NCBI GenBank assembly: GCA_019449415.1
Contig: JAGRPP010000021.1
Span: forward strand, 57,737 to 121,736
Length of the DNA: 64,000 nt
Direction of reading: 5' to 3'
Source: Geothrix sp.
GTDB taxonomy: Bacteria > Acidobacteriota > Holophagae > Holophagales > Holophagaceae
The translations under genes and the position numbers were made by a program. Shown here one piece after another: positions 33,115 to 42,661 of the stretch. The first letter of the stretch is position 1. Every line of letters begins with the position of its first letter. The notes below the pieces were generated by a model, which was not told the origin of the DNA, did not search any database, and saw nothing but the letters and a program-made list of their open reading frames with translations.

Positions 33115-36100
33115 TGACTCAATACAAGGTCGAAGTCGAGTTCATTGCCCAGGTCGAGCAGCTGAAAGCGCAGCTCGCCCAGGCCATGTCCTCGATCAAG
33201 GGGACCGATGCCGCCGCCACCACCACCAGCTCCGCCCTGGATCGCATGGGCGGGGCGGGTGCGGCGGCGGGGCAGGGCATCAAGAAGGGGGCGGAAGATG
33301 CCAAGGGCGCTCTCACGGGCCTGGCGCAGGGAACGACTACTGCGACGGGTGAGATGGGCAGTGCCCTGACTGGGCTCATTGGCAAGGTCGGCCTGGTAGC
33401 CGCGGCCTGGAAGGCTGCGAGGGCGGTCTTCGGGTTCGCCGAGATGGGCATCGAATACAGCTCGCTGATGGAGACAGCCCAGCTGGGCATCGCCAGCCTC
33501 ATCGCAGCCCAGGCCAAGCTGGTGGATGCCAAGGGACAGGAGTTGAAGGGCCAGGAGGCTCTGAATGCGGCGCTGGTCCTTTCCTCCGACCAGATGCAGA
33601 AGCTAAAGATTGCTGGCCTGGAGACCGTGGCCACCACCCAGCAGCTGGTCGTAGCTTACCAGCAGGCTGTGGGCGTAGGCCTCTCGGTCGGCATGAACCT
33701 GGACGAGATCCGCCAGGTCACCATCAAGATCACCCAGGCCGCCGCGGCCCTGGGCTTGCCCATGAACCAGCTGGCGGAGGAAGTCCGCGATTTGCTGCAG
33801 GGCAACATCAATCCGCGAAACACCCGGATCGCCACGGCCCTCCAGATCACCAACGAGGAAGTGCGGAAGTGGCAGGCGGCCGGCGGCCATACCCTGGCAG
33901 ACGAGCTGAACAAGCGCATGGAGGCCTTCGGCCTGGCCGGAGACCTGGCGGCGAAGACCTGGTCGGGTGTCACCAGCAACGCCCTCGAAGCGGTCCAGAC
34001 CATGGCCGGAGGCATGACCCAGCCGCTCTTTGAGCGGATCAAGACTGGTCTTCAGAAGGCTCTCGAAGACGCCTTTAACCTGAAGGAAGCCCGTATCAGC
34101 GATACCTTCGACGGCCTGGTGGAGGCCGGCAAGGTGGCCTCTGAGGCCCTGGGGGATCTCTTCCAGGAGGCGGTGGCAGGGCTGGTCCAGAGTGCGAAGG
34201 ATCTATCCACCTGGTTCAAGGAGAACAGGAAGGATGTCATCGAAATGGTGGGCGCCGCCAAGGCGCTGGCCGAGCAGCTGGGAGGTGTGCTCAAGGATGT
34301 GGTCAACATCGCAGGGGCGGCAAATCAGGCCCAAGGTCAGTTCAGCATCCTGAAAACCCTGGTGGAGGGCATCGGCCTGATCGTTGCCGTCATCCGGGAT
34401 GTGGTGTCTGTAGTGGCCTTTGGCCTCCAGACCGTGGGGGTGTTCCTGCTTCAGGGAGTGTTGGGCCCCATCCAGTTGGTGCTGATCGGCATCGGCGATG
34501 CGATGAACTATGTCAAAAAGGGATCTGGCGAAGCTGTCATCAAAGTGGCCGAGGACATGCAGAAGTTCCTCGACACGGGGCATGCCGGAGCCGATGCGTT
34601 TCTGAAGCCATTGCTGGAGGGCAAAGGTGCGGTCGCCCAGTTCGGGGACTCCTTGCTCGATGCAAAAATGAAGGCCGAGGCCCTGGGAAACGCCACCAAG
34701 AAGGCCGCGGAATCGACCACCAAGGTGCTTCCGAGGCCCAAGCCGTCCGAGGCGGCTGACCTCACTGGAGTCATCAGTGCGGCGGAGCACCAGGCCCGGA
34801 TGGCGGCCATGCGGGCCGATGCCGAGGAGAGGGCCACGCTGGAGCAGCAGAAGCAGCACGCGCTGTCAGAAGCGAATAAGCAATACCTCAATGAGCGGGC
34901 CCGCCTGATGAAGGAAGCGGGCGAGGGCAAGTTCAACGGCAACCAGGGCATGCTGAACGAGGAGTGGGCGGCCAACCAGGCGCGGCTCAAGGCCAAGCAG
35001 GCCAGCATCGAGCAGCAGTACGCCGACAAGCGGGCCCAGATGGAGGCCGACCTCCAGGCGAAGCTCACGGCGGGCGAAGAGGGGGGACTCCAACAGCGAT
35101 TGGAGGCTGTCCGGAAAACCATCGAGAAGATGCGTCACGAAGCCAAGGTCCTCTGGACTTCCGAGACGACGGACGCCCAGAAGGCAGCCCAGGATACGGA
35201 AATCGTCCGGGCTGAGCAGGCCCTCAAGGAGCGTGCCCGCCAGGATCAGATCCGCGCCGATCTGGGCAAACTGAAGCAGGAGCTGGCAGAACTGGCCCAG
35301 ATCAAGGGTTACGCCCTGAGCTTCTATGAGCAGGAAGAAGTCCTGGTCCGCTTCGCTTCCCGGTCGAAGGAAGCGGCAGAAGCTGTGGGCAAACTCCGAG
35401 CCGAATTGCACATGGAGGAGTCCGGCACACAAGGCTGGTTTGCAGGCATCCGCAGCTGGCTAGGCCAGGCGGGGAACGCCTTCCTGACCTTCAAGCAGCT
35501 CGCCACTTCGGTCATGAGCGGTGTGGAGCAGTCCTTCGCCCGGGGCATCTCGGGGCTCATCTCCCATCAGATGACCCTCGGGCAGGCTATGAAGGCCGTC
35601 TGGCAGGGCCTGGTGCAGACGGTGGCCCAAGCTGTGGGGCAGATGATTGCCCGATGGGCTGCCATGGCTATCGCCAAAAAGCTGCTGGGGATCCAGGAGA
35701 ACGCGGCAGACGGGAGCCGGACGGCGGCGTCTTTGGTGACGGCTACTGCCGAAACCTGGGCCGCCTACGCGGGCATCCCTGTTATGGGACCAATTTACGC
35801 AGCCGCCCAAATTGCCGCCATGTATGCCAGCATGGCCGCCTCCACAGGGCTGGCGATGGCAGCCGGCACCACGGTGACCGCTATGTCTGTCGGCGGTCTG
35901 GTCGAGAAGCCCCAGTTCACCTGGTTGGCCGAGAAGGGCGAACCCGAGGTGGTGGCCCCTCAGCGGTCCTTCATGGACTGGGCACGGCACCTCTTCGGGA
36001 TGGGCGCCAACCTCCAGGCCAATGTGGGTCGCAATGACCGCATCGCCATGGACTACGCCCTCCAGGCTGGCGACTACTCCCGCGCTGCGGCCGAGGCCGG

Positions 36101-36293
36101 GCGGGGTAGCTCCACCTCGGCCGTGTCCCAGGCCGGGCCCATCCACCTCCATGCGCACCTCGATGGCCCGATCTATGACACTTCTCAGCGGGGCATGCGG
36201 GAGCTGGGCGGCATGGTCATCGACGCGGCCCGGGCCAAAGCCCGGGAGGTCGGGGTTGTGCTGGTGCCCGGCGAAGTCTTTAGGGGGGTCTAA
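33114..36293 (+). CDS. Tape measure protein
   Basis: The 1059-residue protein is long and helical, with hydrophobic segments in the middle (SILKTLVEGIGLIVAVIRDV, GVFLLQGVLGPIQLVLIGIG) and near the C-terminus. A coiled-coil charged stretch lies around residues 560-720, and the end is Gly/Ala-rich. Such proteins set tail length, here perhaps around 150 nm by the usual proportion. Start overlaps the chaperone stop and the next gene overlaps its stop by one base. Confidence 0.92.
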   Translation: MTQYKVEVEFIAQVEQLKAQLAQAMSSIKGTDAAATTTSSALDRMGGAGAAAGQGIKKGAEDAKGALTGLAQGTTTATGEMGSALTGLIGKVGLVAAAWKAARAVFGFAEMGIEYSSLMETAQLGIASLIAAQAKLVDAKGQELKGQEALNAALVLSSDQMQKLKIAGLETVATTQQLVVAYQQAVGVGLSVGMNLDEIRQVTIKITQAAAALGLPMNQLAEEVRDLLQGNINPRNTRIATALQITNEEVRKWQAAGGHTLADELNKRMEAFGLAGDLAAKTWSGVTSNALEAVQTMAGGMTQPLFERIKTGLQKALEDAFNLKEARISDTFDGLVEAGKVASEALGDLFQEAVAGLVQSAKDLSTWFKENRKDVIEMVGAAKALAEQLGGVLKDVVNIAGAANQAQGQFSILKTLVEGIGLIVAVIRDVVSVVAFGLQTVGVFLLQGVLGPIQLVLIGIGDAMNYVKKGSGEAVIKVAEDMQKFLDTGHAGADAFLKPLLEGKGAVAQFGDSLLDAKMKAEALGNATKKAAESTTKVLPRPKPSEAADLTGVISAAEHQARMAAMRADAEERATLEQQKQHALSEANKQYLNERARLMKEAGEGKFNGNQGMLNEEWAANQARLKAKQASIEQQYADKRAQMEADLQAKLTAGEEGGLQQRLEAVRKTIEKMRHEAKVLWTSETTDAQKAAQDTEIVRAEQALKERARQDQIRADLGKLKQELAELAQIKGYALSFYEQEEVLVRFASRSKEAAEAVGKLRAELHMEESGTQGWFAGIRSWLGQAGNAFLTFKQLATSVMSGVEQSFARGISGLISHQMTLGQAMKAVWQGLVQTVAQAVGQMIARWAAMAIAKKLLGIQENAADGSRTAASLVTATAETWAAYAGIPVMGPIYAAAQIAAMYASMAASTGLAMAAGTTVTAMSVGGLVEKPQFTWLAEKGEPEVVAPQRSFMDWARHLFGMGANLQANVGRNDRIAMDYALQAGDYSRAAAEAGRGSSTSAVSQAGPIHLHAHLDGPIYDTSQRGMRELGGMVIDAARAKAREVGVVLVPGEVFRGV

Positions 36294-39200
36294 TGTCCCG
36301 CTGGTATGTGACCGCCATCGAGCGCCTGGGGCCGCCCAACACCCTCTGGCCTTCAGTCTTCGGCCCGGCGGCGGGTGCCGATCCCATCACCGCCAATGGC
36401 CTGCACACCAAGGACCTGACCCCCTACCTGCTGCCGCTGGCCGAATTCAGCGCCCAGATGGAGCGGGACCTCACAGGAGGCAGCTTCTCCAGCATCAAGC
36501 TCGATCTCGAGGACCGGGACGGCACCCTGGCTGACCTGCTGGGCCCCTTCAGCGCCCTCATGGCGACCTCCGGCCGCTACTACGGCCCGTGGATCAAGGT
36601 CACCGAGCGCTGGGGCGTGAGCAGCTCGGCGCAGCGATTCGTGGGCTACCTGGACGAGACCTCGCTCCAGTGGACCGCGGATGCCAAGCGCACCCAGGCC
36701 ACGGCCCTCCACGCCAGCCAGCTGCTCAAGGAACGGAAGATCACCGACTATCCCGAGCTGCTGCGCCCCTGGCCCAGCGTGCCGACCAACGCCAGCCAGG
36801 AGTTCGCCCAGAGCACCGCCGACGCCCTGCTGGACGCCGCGGCGCCCGCCTACACCCCCCGGGTGGATGCCGTGGCGCTGGAGGCCGCCCTGTGGGCCGT
36901 GGGGCAGCTCTCGTGGATCGCCAGCACCTCGGAGTTGACGGTCTATCGGGTGACCTACCACCCCGATTCCGATCCCACCCACGGCAGCTCCACCACCACC
37001 TACCCGGTGCCCACGGCTCCGGCCGCCAGCGTCATCATCGGCGGCACCGCCTACGCGGTGGATCATCTGGAGTGGGATCCGATCAACGCCGAGGTGGTGA
37101 CGGGCGATCCCTCCATGAACGGCAGCATCGCCACCAAGCACCCCGTGCGCATCGTCCTCCAGGGGGCTCCCGACCTGACCGGCCACCTGCACTTGGGCGA
37201 TACGGTCACCTGGGGCATCCCCGAGGCCCAGCGTACGCACTACCTGCTGAACGGCTCGGTTATCACCGCGCCGGCGGCGGGCAGCGATGGGGCCAAGTCC
37301 ATCCAGCTGAACACCGTGGAGCAGCTGGCGGCCGGGGACACCCTGACCCTGACCTTCACGGATGCCACCAGTGGCACTCCGCGCACCGCCACCGCCGACC
37401 TGCCCACGATCATCGACCTGGACGGCGAGACGGGCCGGGTCTTCTTCGCCACGGCCCTCACCCAGGGCTACTCCCATGTGAGCAAGGTCCGGCGGAACAG
37501 TCAGGACCCCGTGCTCTTCGATGGTCTGGCCTACGCCCGGGCCCTGGTGGCGCCCTTCGCCCTGGACACCAGCACCTTCGTACCCGCGCCGACCGACACC
37601 CCGGTCCTGGTCTTCCGGCCCTACGACGCGGCCACGCCCCCCCTGTACGGCGTCCACCACCTGCAGACCACCAACCAGGCCGGCGCGCTCCGGGCGGCCC
37701 GCCGCGGCTCCGACAATGGCCTGGGGGCCTTCCCCTCGGCGGGGATCTGGTCGGGCGCCTGGGGCGGGGCGTGGTCCTGGCAGGGCCTGCCCTCGGCTGA
37801 CGCCACCCACCAGGTACTGGGCGATGTGCTGCAGTTCCCCGGTGGGGTGAATGCCTTCACGGCCCCCGTGATCTACATCGAGGGGGATCTCTCGGATAGC
37901 GCCCCCACGCCCCCCAATGGCTGGCGGCCCGCCTGGCGCAGCTGGAAGGCCCTGAATCAGCTCAGCCAGGATCCCGAAAGCACCTGGACGGGCAGCGCCG
38001 TGGCCTGGGCGCCCACCACGGCCACCGGAGACATCCCGGCCAAGCTGGTGGCCTTCGCCGCCTCCACAGCCACCCCGGGCCGCTACACCCGCACCAGTGG
38101 CGGCGCCTGGACCTTCCACCCGCACACCGCCGACGCCACCCTGGGCAGCGCCAGCACCCCCACCCTGACCGGCAGCCTGCCCTCGGGCAACTGGCTGGCC
38201 CTGGGCATGGGGATCTGGGCCCCCACCTCCCCGGCAGCCGACGAACAGGAGGCCCTCCTGGGCCTGGTGGCTACGGGCAGCAGCTACCCCTTCACCGAGG
38301 TCAAGGCCGTGCTCCTCAGCCAGGCGGCCGGAGGCAACCTCACCCTGCATCAGGCGGTCTCTCTGTGGGCCACGGGCACCATCCCGGCCGGGCCCTGGGC
38401 CCTGGGCGGCGGCCTGGTGGTGCAGACCTGGAAGCAGACCATCGACGGGCTGGACTACCCGCACACCGTGCTGCACAAGCTCAACGGCAGCACGGTCCTC
38501 ACCACCGACCTCAAGACCTTAGAGGTGATCCCCCAGACCATTCAGCCCCTCCTGCGGCGCGGCGCGGCCGGTTCCCGGGTCATCGGCGGCTGGTACGCCC
38601 TGGCCCTGGAGACCTTCGCCGATGCCAACTATGCCCCCAGCCGCCGCCTGCGGTTCCTCCACTTCGATGAGACGCTGACCCTGGTCAACGGCATCCCCGA
38701 GGCCGACCCCAGCACCCCCACCGACCGGGGCGCCTACTTCAGCCGTGGCGAGATGGTGGCCAGCATCATGCCCGACGGGGCGATCCTCGCCAAGATGGTG
38801 CGGACCAGCAACACCGTCGATGAAATGGCCGGCCTGGTGGGCGGGCGGCTCTTCACGGTCGGCAACACCCTGCCCACCACCGTGGAGCGCCTGAAGCTGG
38901 GCGCCACCGTGCCCCAGGGCCAGATCCTCTCCATCGCCCACTCCGGCGACGGCATGACCGCCTCGGCCTTCCTGGAGAAGTTCGCCGCGGCCCAGCTGGC
39001 CAGCGCCGTGCCCGCCGCCGATGGCACCCTCTGCCTGGTGAGCCGCTCGGATGGCACGCTGCGCACCCGCACCATCGGCGCCCAGAAGGTGGGGGTGCAG
39101 GCCACCGAATGGGGCAAGCGCTCGGTGACCCAGGCCTGGGAGGGCTACCTCCGCAAGGTCCGCGTCACCTACACCGATCTGCTGGCGGGCAGCACCGCCT

Positions 39201-39553
39201 CGGTGGAAGTCAATGGCAGCTTCGACGGGGGCCGCATCCTCGATCTGGACCTCAGCGACATCCTGGCCTCGGCCACCATGAGCGTGGCCATCGGCCGAGC
39301 CGCGATGACCTGGATGGGCCGCCCCGTGCCCGTGATCAACGAGACCTGGACAGACCGCACCCTCGGCAAGGTGGGCGACCAGGCGCCGACCTTCTGGGCC
39401 GACTGGCGCGTGGGCGACCGCGTACCCCTCACGCCCTACACGCCGCCCGCCACCATCACCACCTGGAAGATCCTCCAGATGACCCCGGCGCCCGAAGGCC
39501 GGACCGTCAAAGTCCAGCTGCGCAAGCAGCCCCTCACCTCGCCGGGGGAATGA
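36293..39553 (+). CDS. Large tail-tip / baseplate hub protein candidate
   Basis: The 1086-residue protein directly follows the tape measure. Its N-terminal SAQMERDLTGGSFSSIKLDL and late LRKVRVTYTDLLAGSTASVE parts resemble hub-type beta domains, and the middle is rich in Thr, Ala and Gly. I recognise no catalytic motif. In B3-like phages this position holds tail-tip proteins joining tube to fibres. Assignment is by position. Confidence 0.65.
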   Translation: MSRWYVTAIERLGPPNTLWPSVFGPAAGADPITANGLHTKDLTPYLLPLAEFSAQMERDLTGGSFSSIKLDLEDRDGTLADLLGPFSALMATSGRYYGPWIKVTERWGVSSSAQRFVGYLDETSLQWTADAKRTQATALHASQLLKERKITDYPELLRPWPSVPTNASQEFAQSTADALLDAAAPAYTPRVDAVALEAALWAVGQLSWIASTSELTVYRVTYHPDSDPTHGSSTTTYPVPTAPAASVIIGGTAYAVDHLEWDPINAEVVTGDPSMNGSIATKHPVRIVLQGAPDLTGHLHLGDTVTWGIPEAQRTHYLLNGSVITAPAAGSDGAKSIQLNTVEQLAAGDTLTLTFTDATSGTPRTATADLPTIIDLDGETGRVFFATALTQGYSHVSKVRRNSQDPVLFDGLAYARALVAPFALDTSTFVPAPTDTPVLVFRPYDAATPPLYGVHHLQTTNQAGALRAARRGSDNGLGAFPSAGIWSGAWGGAWSWQGLPSADATHQVLGDVLQFPGGVNAFTAPVIYIEGDLSDSAPTPPNGWRPAWRSWKALNQLSQDPESTWTGSAVAWAPTTATGDIPAKLVAFAASTATPGRYTRTSGGAWTFHPHTADATLGSASTPTLTGSLPSGNWLALGMGIWAPTSPAADEQEALLGLVATGSSYPFTEVKAVLLSQAAGGNLTLHQAVSLWATGTIPAGPWALGGGLVVQTWKQTIDGLDYPHTVLHKLNGSTVLTTDLKTLEVIPQTIQPLLRRGAAGSRVIGGWYALALETFADANYAPSRRLRFLHFDETLTLVNGIPEADPSTPTDRGAYFSRGEMVASIMPDGAILAKMVRTSNTVDEMAGLVGGRLFTVGNTLPTTVERLKLGATVPQGQILSIAHSGDGMTASAFLEKFAAAQLASAVPAADGTLCLVSRSDGTLRTRTIGAQKVGVQATEWGKRSVTQAWEGYLRKVRVTYTDLLAGSTASVEVNGSFDGGRILDLDLSDILASATMSVAIGRAAMTWMGRPVPVINETWTDRTLGKVGDQAPTFWADWRVGDRVPLTPYTPPATITTWKILQMTPAPEGRTVKVQLRKQPLTSPGE

Positions 39554-40053
39554 TGAGCTATGTCTGCTACGGCTCCGCCCGAACCCGGATCACCCTTTAC
39601 GGCCCGGATGGCGTCACGCCCCTGCAGCGGATCACCCTGCAGAAAGAGACGCGGGAGGCGCTTCTGCTCTCCTGGCCGCCCGAGGGCGTGGAAAGCAAGT
39701 TGGGCTCCGGGGCCAACTACGCCCGGCACTGGGCGCACAACGGCTTCCGGCCCGCCCTGGCCATCAAGTGGGACAGGGGAGTGCAAAGCTCGATGGAGAC
39801 CTGGGCGAGCGGCGCCTGGGGCCCGGCCGCCGTTCTTTTGACCCCCATCGCCCTCAGCTACATCTTCAACAAGGCCATGGTGACGCCCTGCCTGGTGGAG
39901 CCCCACCTCGACAAGGACTACAGCTTCAAGGCCCAGCCCGACCCCGGGAAACCTTTCGCACTGAAGGATATCAAGAGCGTGGCCCACTCCGACCTGGAAC
40001 TGGTGCTCATCGCCGAGGAGCTGAGCGACATCCCCGACTGGGCGGTCCTATGA
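39553..40053 (+). CDS. Tail-tip protein, first of a tandem paralogous pair
   Basis: The 166-residue protein starts MSYVCYGSARTRITLYGPDG. It shares with the next gene an LGSGxNxxRxWAHxGFR segment, a later SxETWxxGAW segment and a final VAHxxLELVLxAxxLS segment. ATG overlaps the preceding stop. It is probably a structural component of the tail tip. No named family. Confidence 0.6.
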   Translation: MSYVCYGSARTRITLYGPDGVTPLQRITLQKETREALLLSWPPEGVESKLGSGANYARHWAHNGFRPALAIKWDRGVQSSMETWASGAWGPAAVLLTPIALSYIFNKAMVTPCLVEPHLDKDYSFKAQPDPGKPFALKDIKSVAHSDLELVLIAEELSDIPDWAVL

Positions 40054-40598
40054 GCTACACCGTCGTCAACACCGCGCCCGCCACTCGGGTCAGCCTGCTC
40101 GATGCAGCCGGCGTGCCCCAGGTGCGCTGGACCCTGCAGGCGCCCGAGCGCGAGGGCCGCGAGATCCGCTTCAAGCCCGAGGGCGTGCTGAGCGTGCTGG
40201 GCAGCGGCACGAACTGGCGCCGGCGGTGGGCGCACCAGGGCTTTCGCGAGGAGTTCGTCATGCACTGGGGGTACGGCCTCACGAGCACCCGCGAGACCTG
40301 GACCGGCGCCGCCTGGTCCGCGCCCGAATCGCGCCTGACCGCCGAGGCCCACACCGAGATCCTGGACTGGAGCGCCAGGCTGGCCGTGCAGGTGGAGCCC
40401 TTCGTGGGCGAGCCCCTGCCCAAGTTCCAGGCCAAGGCCTACGAGAAGGGCCCCAGCCTCGCCGACACCAAGGGCGTGGCCCACCCACGCCTGGAGCTGG
40501 TGCTGGCGGCTATGGTGCTCTCCAACAGCATCGTGCTGGCCAGAAGTTCTGGCGGCTATGGCCTCGGGCCCTACGGCCTCATGGGTTGGGGGCTCTGA
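40050..40598 (+). CDS. Tail-tip protein, second of a tandem paralogous pair
   Basis: The 182-residue protein starts MSYTVVNTAPATRVSLLDAAG and shares the same segment order with its upstream neighbour, so the two arose by duplication. It differs by a C-terminal Gly/Tyr tail (SGGYGLGPYGLMGWGL) that the first lacks. ATGA overlap. Structural role in the tail tip is inferred from place. Confidence 0.6.
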   Translation: MSYTVVNTAPATRVSLLDAAGVPQVRWTLQAPEREGREIRFKPEGVLSVLGSGTNWRRRWAHQGFREEFVMHWGYGLTSTRETWTGAAWSAPESRLTAEAHTEILDWSARLAVQVEPFVGEPLPKFQAKAYEKGPSLADTKGVAHPRLELVLAAMVLSNSIVLARSSGGYGLGPYGLMGWGL

Positions 40599-41107
40599 TG
40601 GCGGCCACTTACACGGTGAATTTCAATTTCGTCAAGCCTGCCCAGGGTGACGGGGAAGAGAACAGCCAGACCTGGGCCGATGGTATGAACGCCAATCTCG
40701 ACCAGATCGACTCCCTCCTGAAAGGCCTGCAATCCCCCCGGGCCTCGGTATCGGTCACCACTCCCGTCCTCGCCCCTGGCGCCACCTGGGAGGGGACGAT
40801 CACCCTACCCAAGGCCTCCGACCTCCTGCGGATCGCCACCGACCGCCCGTGCGTGGTGCGCGCCTATGGCAGCGCCGCAGCACGCACGGCGGACTCCACG
40901 CGCCCCTACACCCAGCCCCCTAGAGGGGGTACGGGGCTCCAGTTCCAGGGCACCACAATCCCCGAACTGCTCAGCTTCAGCTGCGATGCGAGTCTCTTCA
41001 ACGACGACGGGGAAGTGGTCACCACGATCTACCTCAGCGTCATGAGCATGGACATCTCGAGCGGCACCATCACCATCACGCCGACCGTCGTCCCAAAGGA
41101 GCATTAA
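40598..41107 (+). CDS. Tail fibre/tip protein candidate
   Basis: The 169-residue protein has an N-terminal helix (DGMNANLDQIDSLLKGLQS), typical of the coiled connection of fibre proteins, and then beta-rich sequence. ATG overlaps the previous stop. It probably links the tip to the following fibre protein. Confidence 0.55.
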   Translation: MAATYTVNFNFVKPAQGDGEENSQTWADGMNANLDQIDSLLKGLQSPRASVSVTTPVLAPGATWEGTITLPKASDLLRIATDRPCVVRAYGSAAARTADSTRPYTQPPRGGTGLQFQGTTIPELLSFSCDASLFNDDGEVVTTIYLSVMSMDISSGTITITPTVVPKEH

Positions 41108-41108
41108 G

Positions 41109-42020
41109 ATGCCCGCCATTTCATGGTCTCGAGCCGATGCAGCCGCCAACAGCAGCACCCCCGCTGCCGTTATGCAGGCTCTCGTCGCTTCTGCCGCGGC
41201 CCAGGGGTGGGCGGTCGATTACGCCAACTCCAACGCCATCGGGACGGGAAGCGCCGGAAGTCCCAAGTTCGACACGGTGGCCTACGCCTCGGGCGCCAGC
41301 GTGGGCATCATGATCCTCAAGATGCCCCTGGGCTCCCTCTCAACTCAGTGGCTGGTCAAAATCGAGGTTGCTTGGGGGACTTCTGCGGGGGCCTGGCTTT
41401 TGAAAGTCACCACTGCGACCTCCCAGTCGGGGGGGGTGCTGACAGGTGCAGGCAGCATGATCACCATGGGGAGCGCCTCGGCTGCCGCTATTTCGGTGGA
41501 ATACTGGGTGGGCGTCCATGCGAATGAGTTTGTTATTTCGCTACCCAATACTTGGCTCATCGCAGTGGGTCGAAAGCGCACGCTGGCGGGGAGCTATCTG
41601 GATGACATCGGGTTGATGTCCTTCGCGTCATCCTCCAGCTTTGCCGCCGGATACCCGGCTCCCGTCTCGATGACCTTGGTGATGGGTGGGCTGTGCCTGG
41701 TCCGGAACATCGCCCAAGGGGAATATACCTCCGTCAGGGCGCTCAGCTGGGGACATGTCGGGGGCGGAACGGGCTACATATCTGCGGACACGATGACGGA
41801 CAATTCCGCGGCCTACGGTTACCCGGTCGCTCCCTTCTGGATGGGGAATGGGCCCGGGGGGTTCCCAAGGACCTTCGCGATCTTCTGCCTCAATGACATG
41901 CCGGCCCCTCTGAATCATTTTGCGGTCACCGTAGATGGAGCAGATCGCTTGTTTTTCGTCCCGGCTACCTATGCTGGGATGTTGATCGGCAATGCGAAAT
42001 GGGCCTTCGCGAAGGAATGA
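41109..42020 (+). CDS. Tail fibre / receptor-binding protein candidate
   Basis: The 303-residue protein is Ser/Gly/Ala-rich with alternating beta segments and aromatic residues (GGGTGYISADTMTDNSAAYG, WMGNGPGGFPRTF). It is the last large structural gene, the usual place of the receptor-binding protein. GC is lower than in the tail genes before it, and codon use is less strict, as often seen in fast-changing fibre genes. Confidence 0.6.
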   Translation: MPAISWSRADAAANSSTPAAVMQALVASAAAQGWAVDYANSNAIGTGSAGSPKFDTVAYASGASVGIMILKMPLGSLSTQWLVKIEVAWGTSAGAWLLKVTTATSQSGGVLTGAGSMITMGSASAAAISVEYWVGVHANEFVISLPNTWLIAVGRKRTLAGSYLDDIGLMSFASSSSFAAGYPAPVSMTLVMGGLCLVRNIAQGEYTSVRALSWGHVGGGTGYISADTMTDNSAAYGYPVAPFWMGNGPGGFPRTFAIFCLNDMPAPLNHFAVTVDGADRLFFVPATYAGMLIGNAKWAFAKE

Positions 42021-42169
42021 GCATGTCTACGCCGACCCGAACCCTCACGGACCTTTCCGGCCTCATGGGCGCAAATAGTCCCCGCAGGAAATGGCGGGCC
42101 ATTTCATTCCACTTCGTCAGTTTCCGGAACATGCCTGCCTTTGGGCAGCAATATCCACTGCTCTGGTAA
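42017..42169 (+). CDS. Possible 50-residue tail-end protein
   Basis: An ATGA overlap with the fibre gene starts a 50-codon frame with basic and aromatic residues (RRKWRAISFHFVSFRNMPAF). Overlap is the only positive sign; a fibre-assembly helper or a decayed gene end are both possible. Confidence 0.3.
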   Translation: MSMSTPTRTLTDLSGLMGANSPRRKWRAISFHFVSFRNMPAFGQQYPLLW

Positions 42170-42175
42170 CTCCGC

Positions 42176-42466
42176 CAGCGCTGGCTGGTGAGTCGGTAGG
42201 GGAGCTGGCCTAGCACTTGCAATTCGACAATGCGTGGCAGCCGACGGCATGGAACCAGCCACGGTCCCGGCCGTGCAGGCCGGCGGCCACCAGGCCCACA
42301 GCGGGGCACCCGCGCCACCGTCCGGCGTGACCATCTACCAGACGGACCTGCCCAGGCTCTGGCAGCCCGCCCCTGCCTGGACCGTAGTCAGGTCCATGCT
42401 CTGGCCCCGGATCCCTCCCGATCCCATGCCGCTCAAGGGGCAGCGCTGGCCGGTGAGTCGGTAGGG
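42176..42466 (+). repeat. 26-bp direct repeat pair behind the fibre gene
   Basis: CAGCGCTGGC(T/C)GGTGAGTCGG followed by TAGGG occurs at 42176-42201 and 42441-42466 with one mismatch. Each copy reads Gln-Arg-Trp-X-Val-Ser-Arg-stop in one frame, so two gene ends carry the same last codons. The unit between them is 265 bp. Confidence 0.75.
42234..42464 (+). pseudogene. Remnant 3' end of a fibre-type gene
   Basis: An open frame from a GTG at 42234 encodes 76 residues ending VTIYQTDLPRLWQPAPAW and QRWPVSR. It has no good ribosome binding site and shares its last codons with the copy at 42176-42201. It looks like the leftover end of a tail-associated gene rather than a complete gene. Low certainty. 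Confidence 0.35.
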
Positions 42467-42493
42467 CCTTCATCTTGTTCAAGACCTATAGTG

Positions 42494-42513
42494 AGGGCCC
42501 CTTTCGGGGCCCT
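42494..42513 (+). terminator. Hairpin at the end of the late operon
   Basis: A perfect stem AGGGCCCC / GGGGCCCT with loop TTTC follows the tail region. There is no T-run behind it, so it may slow rather than end transcription. Confidence 0.5.
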
Positions 42514-42523
42514 GCACTTGGGG

Positions 42524-42640
42524 TTATCTCTTCTTTTTTGGCGGCTTTACCGTTTCACGGATGGTGTGGGACGGGTCGGTCACCGCCTTTTGGGCCGGTA
42601 CAAACCGGCCATTTCTGGCATCTCGAGTTCGTTTCGCCAC
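42524..42640 (-). CDS. 38-residue conserved-type basic peptide
   Basis: On the reverse strand a GTG at 42640 behind AGAGGAG begins MAKRTRDARNGRFVPAQKAV and ends in PPKKKR. Peptides with this RxARxGRFVxxxxA...TxRET pattern recur as tiny genes in many bacteria and phages, without known function. It is the only reverse gene in the right arm and faces the small-RNA candidate. Confidence 0.55.
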   Translation of the reverse strand: MAKRTRDARNGRFVPAQKAVTDPSHTIRETVKPPKKKR

Positions 42641-42661
42641 GGGGGCTCCTCTTCTAAGTGG

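Noticed and set aside
36353..38476. A 707-codon reverse frame inside the tail-tip gene.
   Set aside because: Composition is Gly/Arg/Gln/His-rich low complexity; the forward gene fits the phage order and overlaps its neighbours properly.
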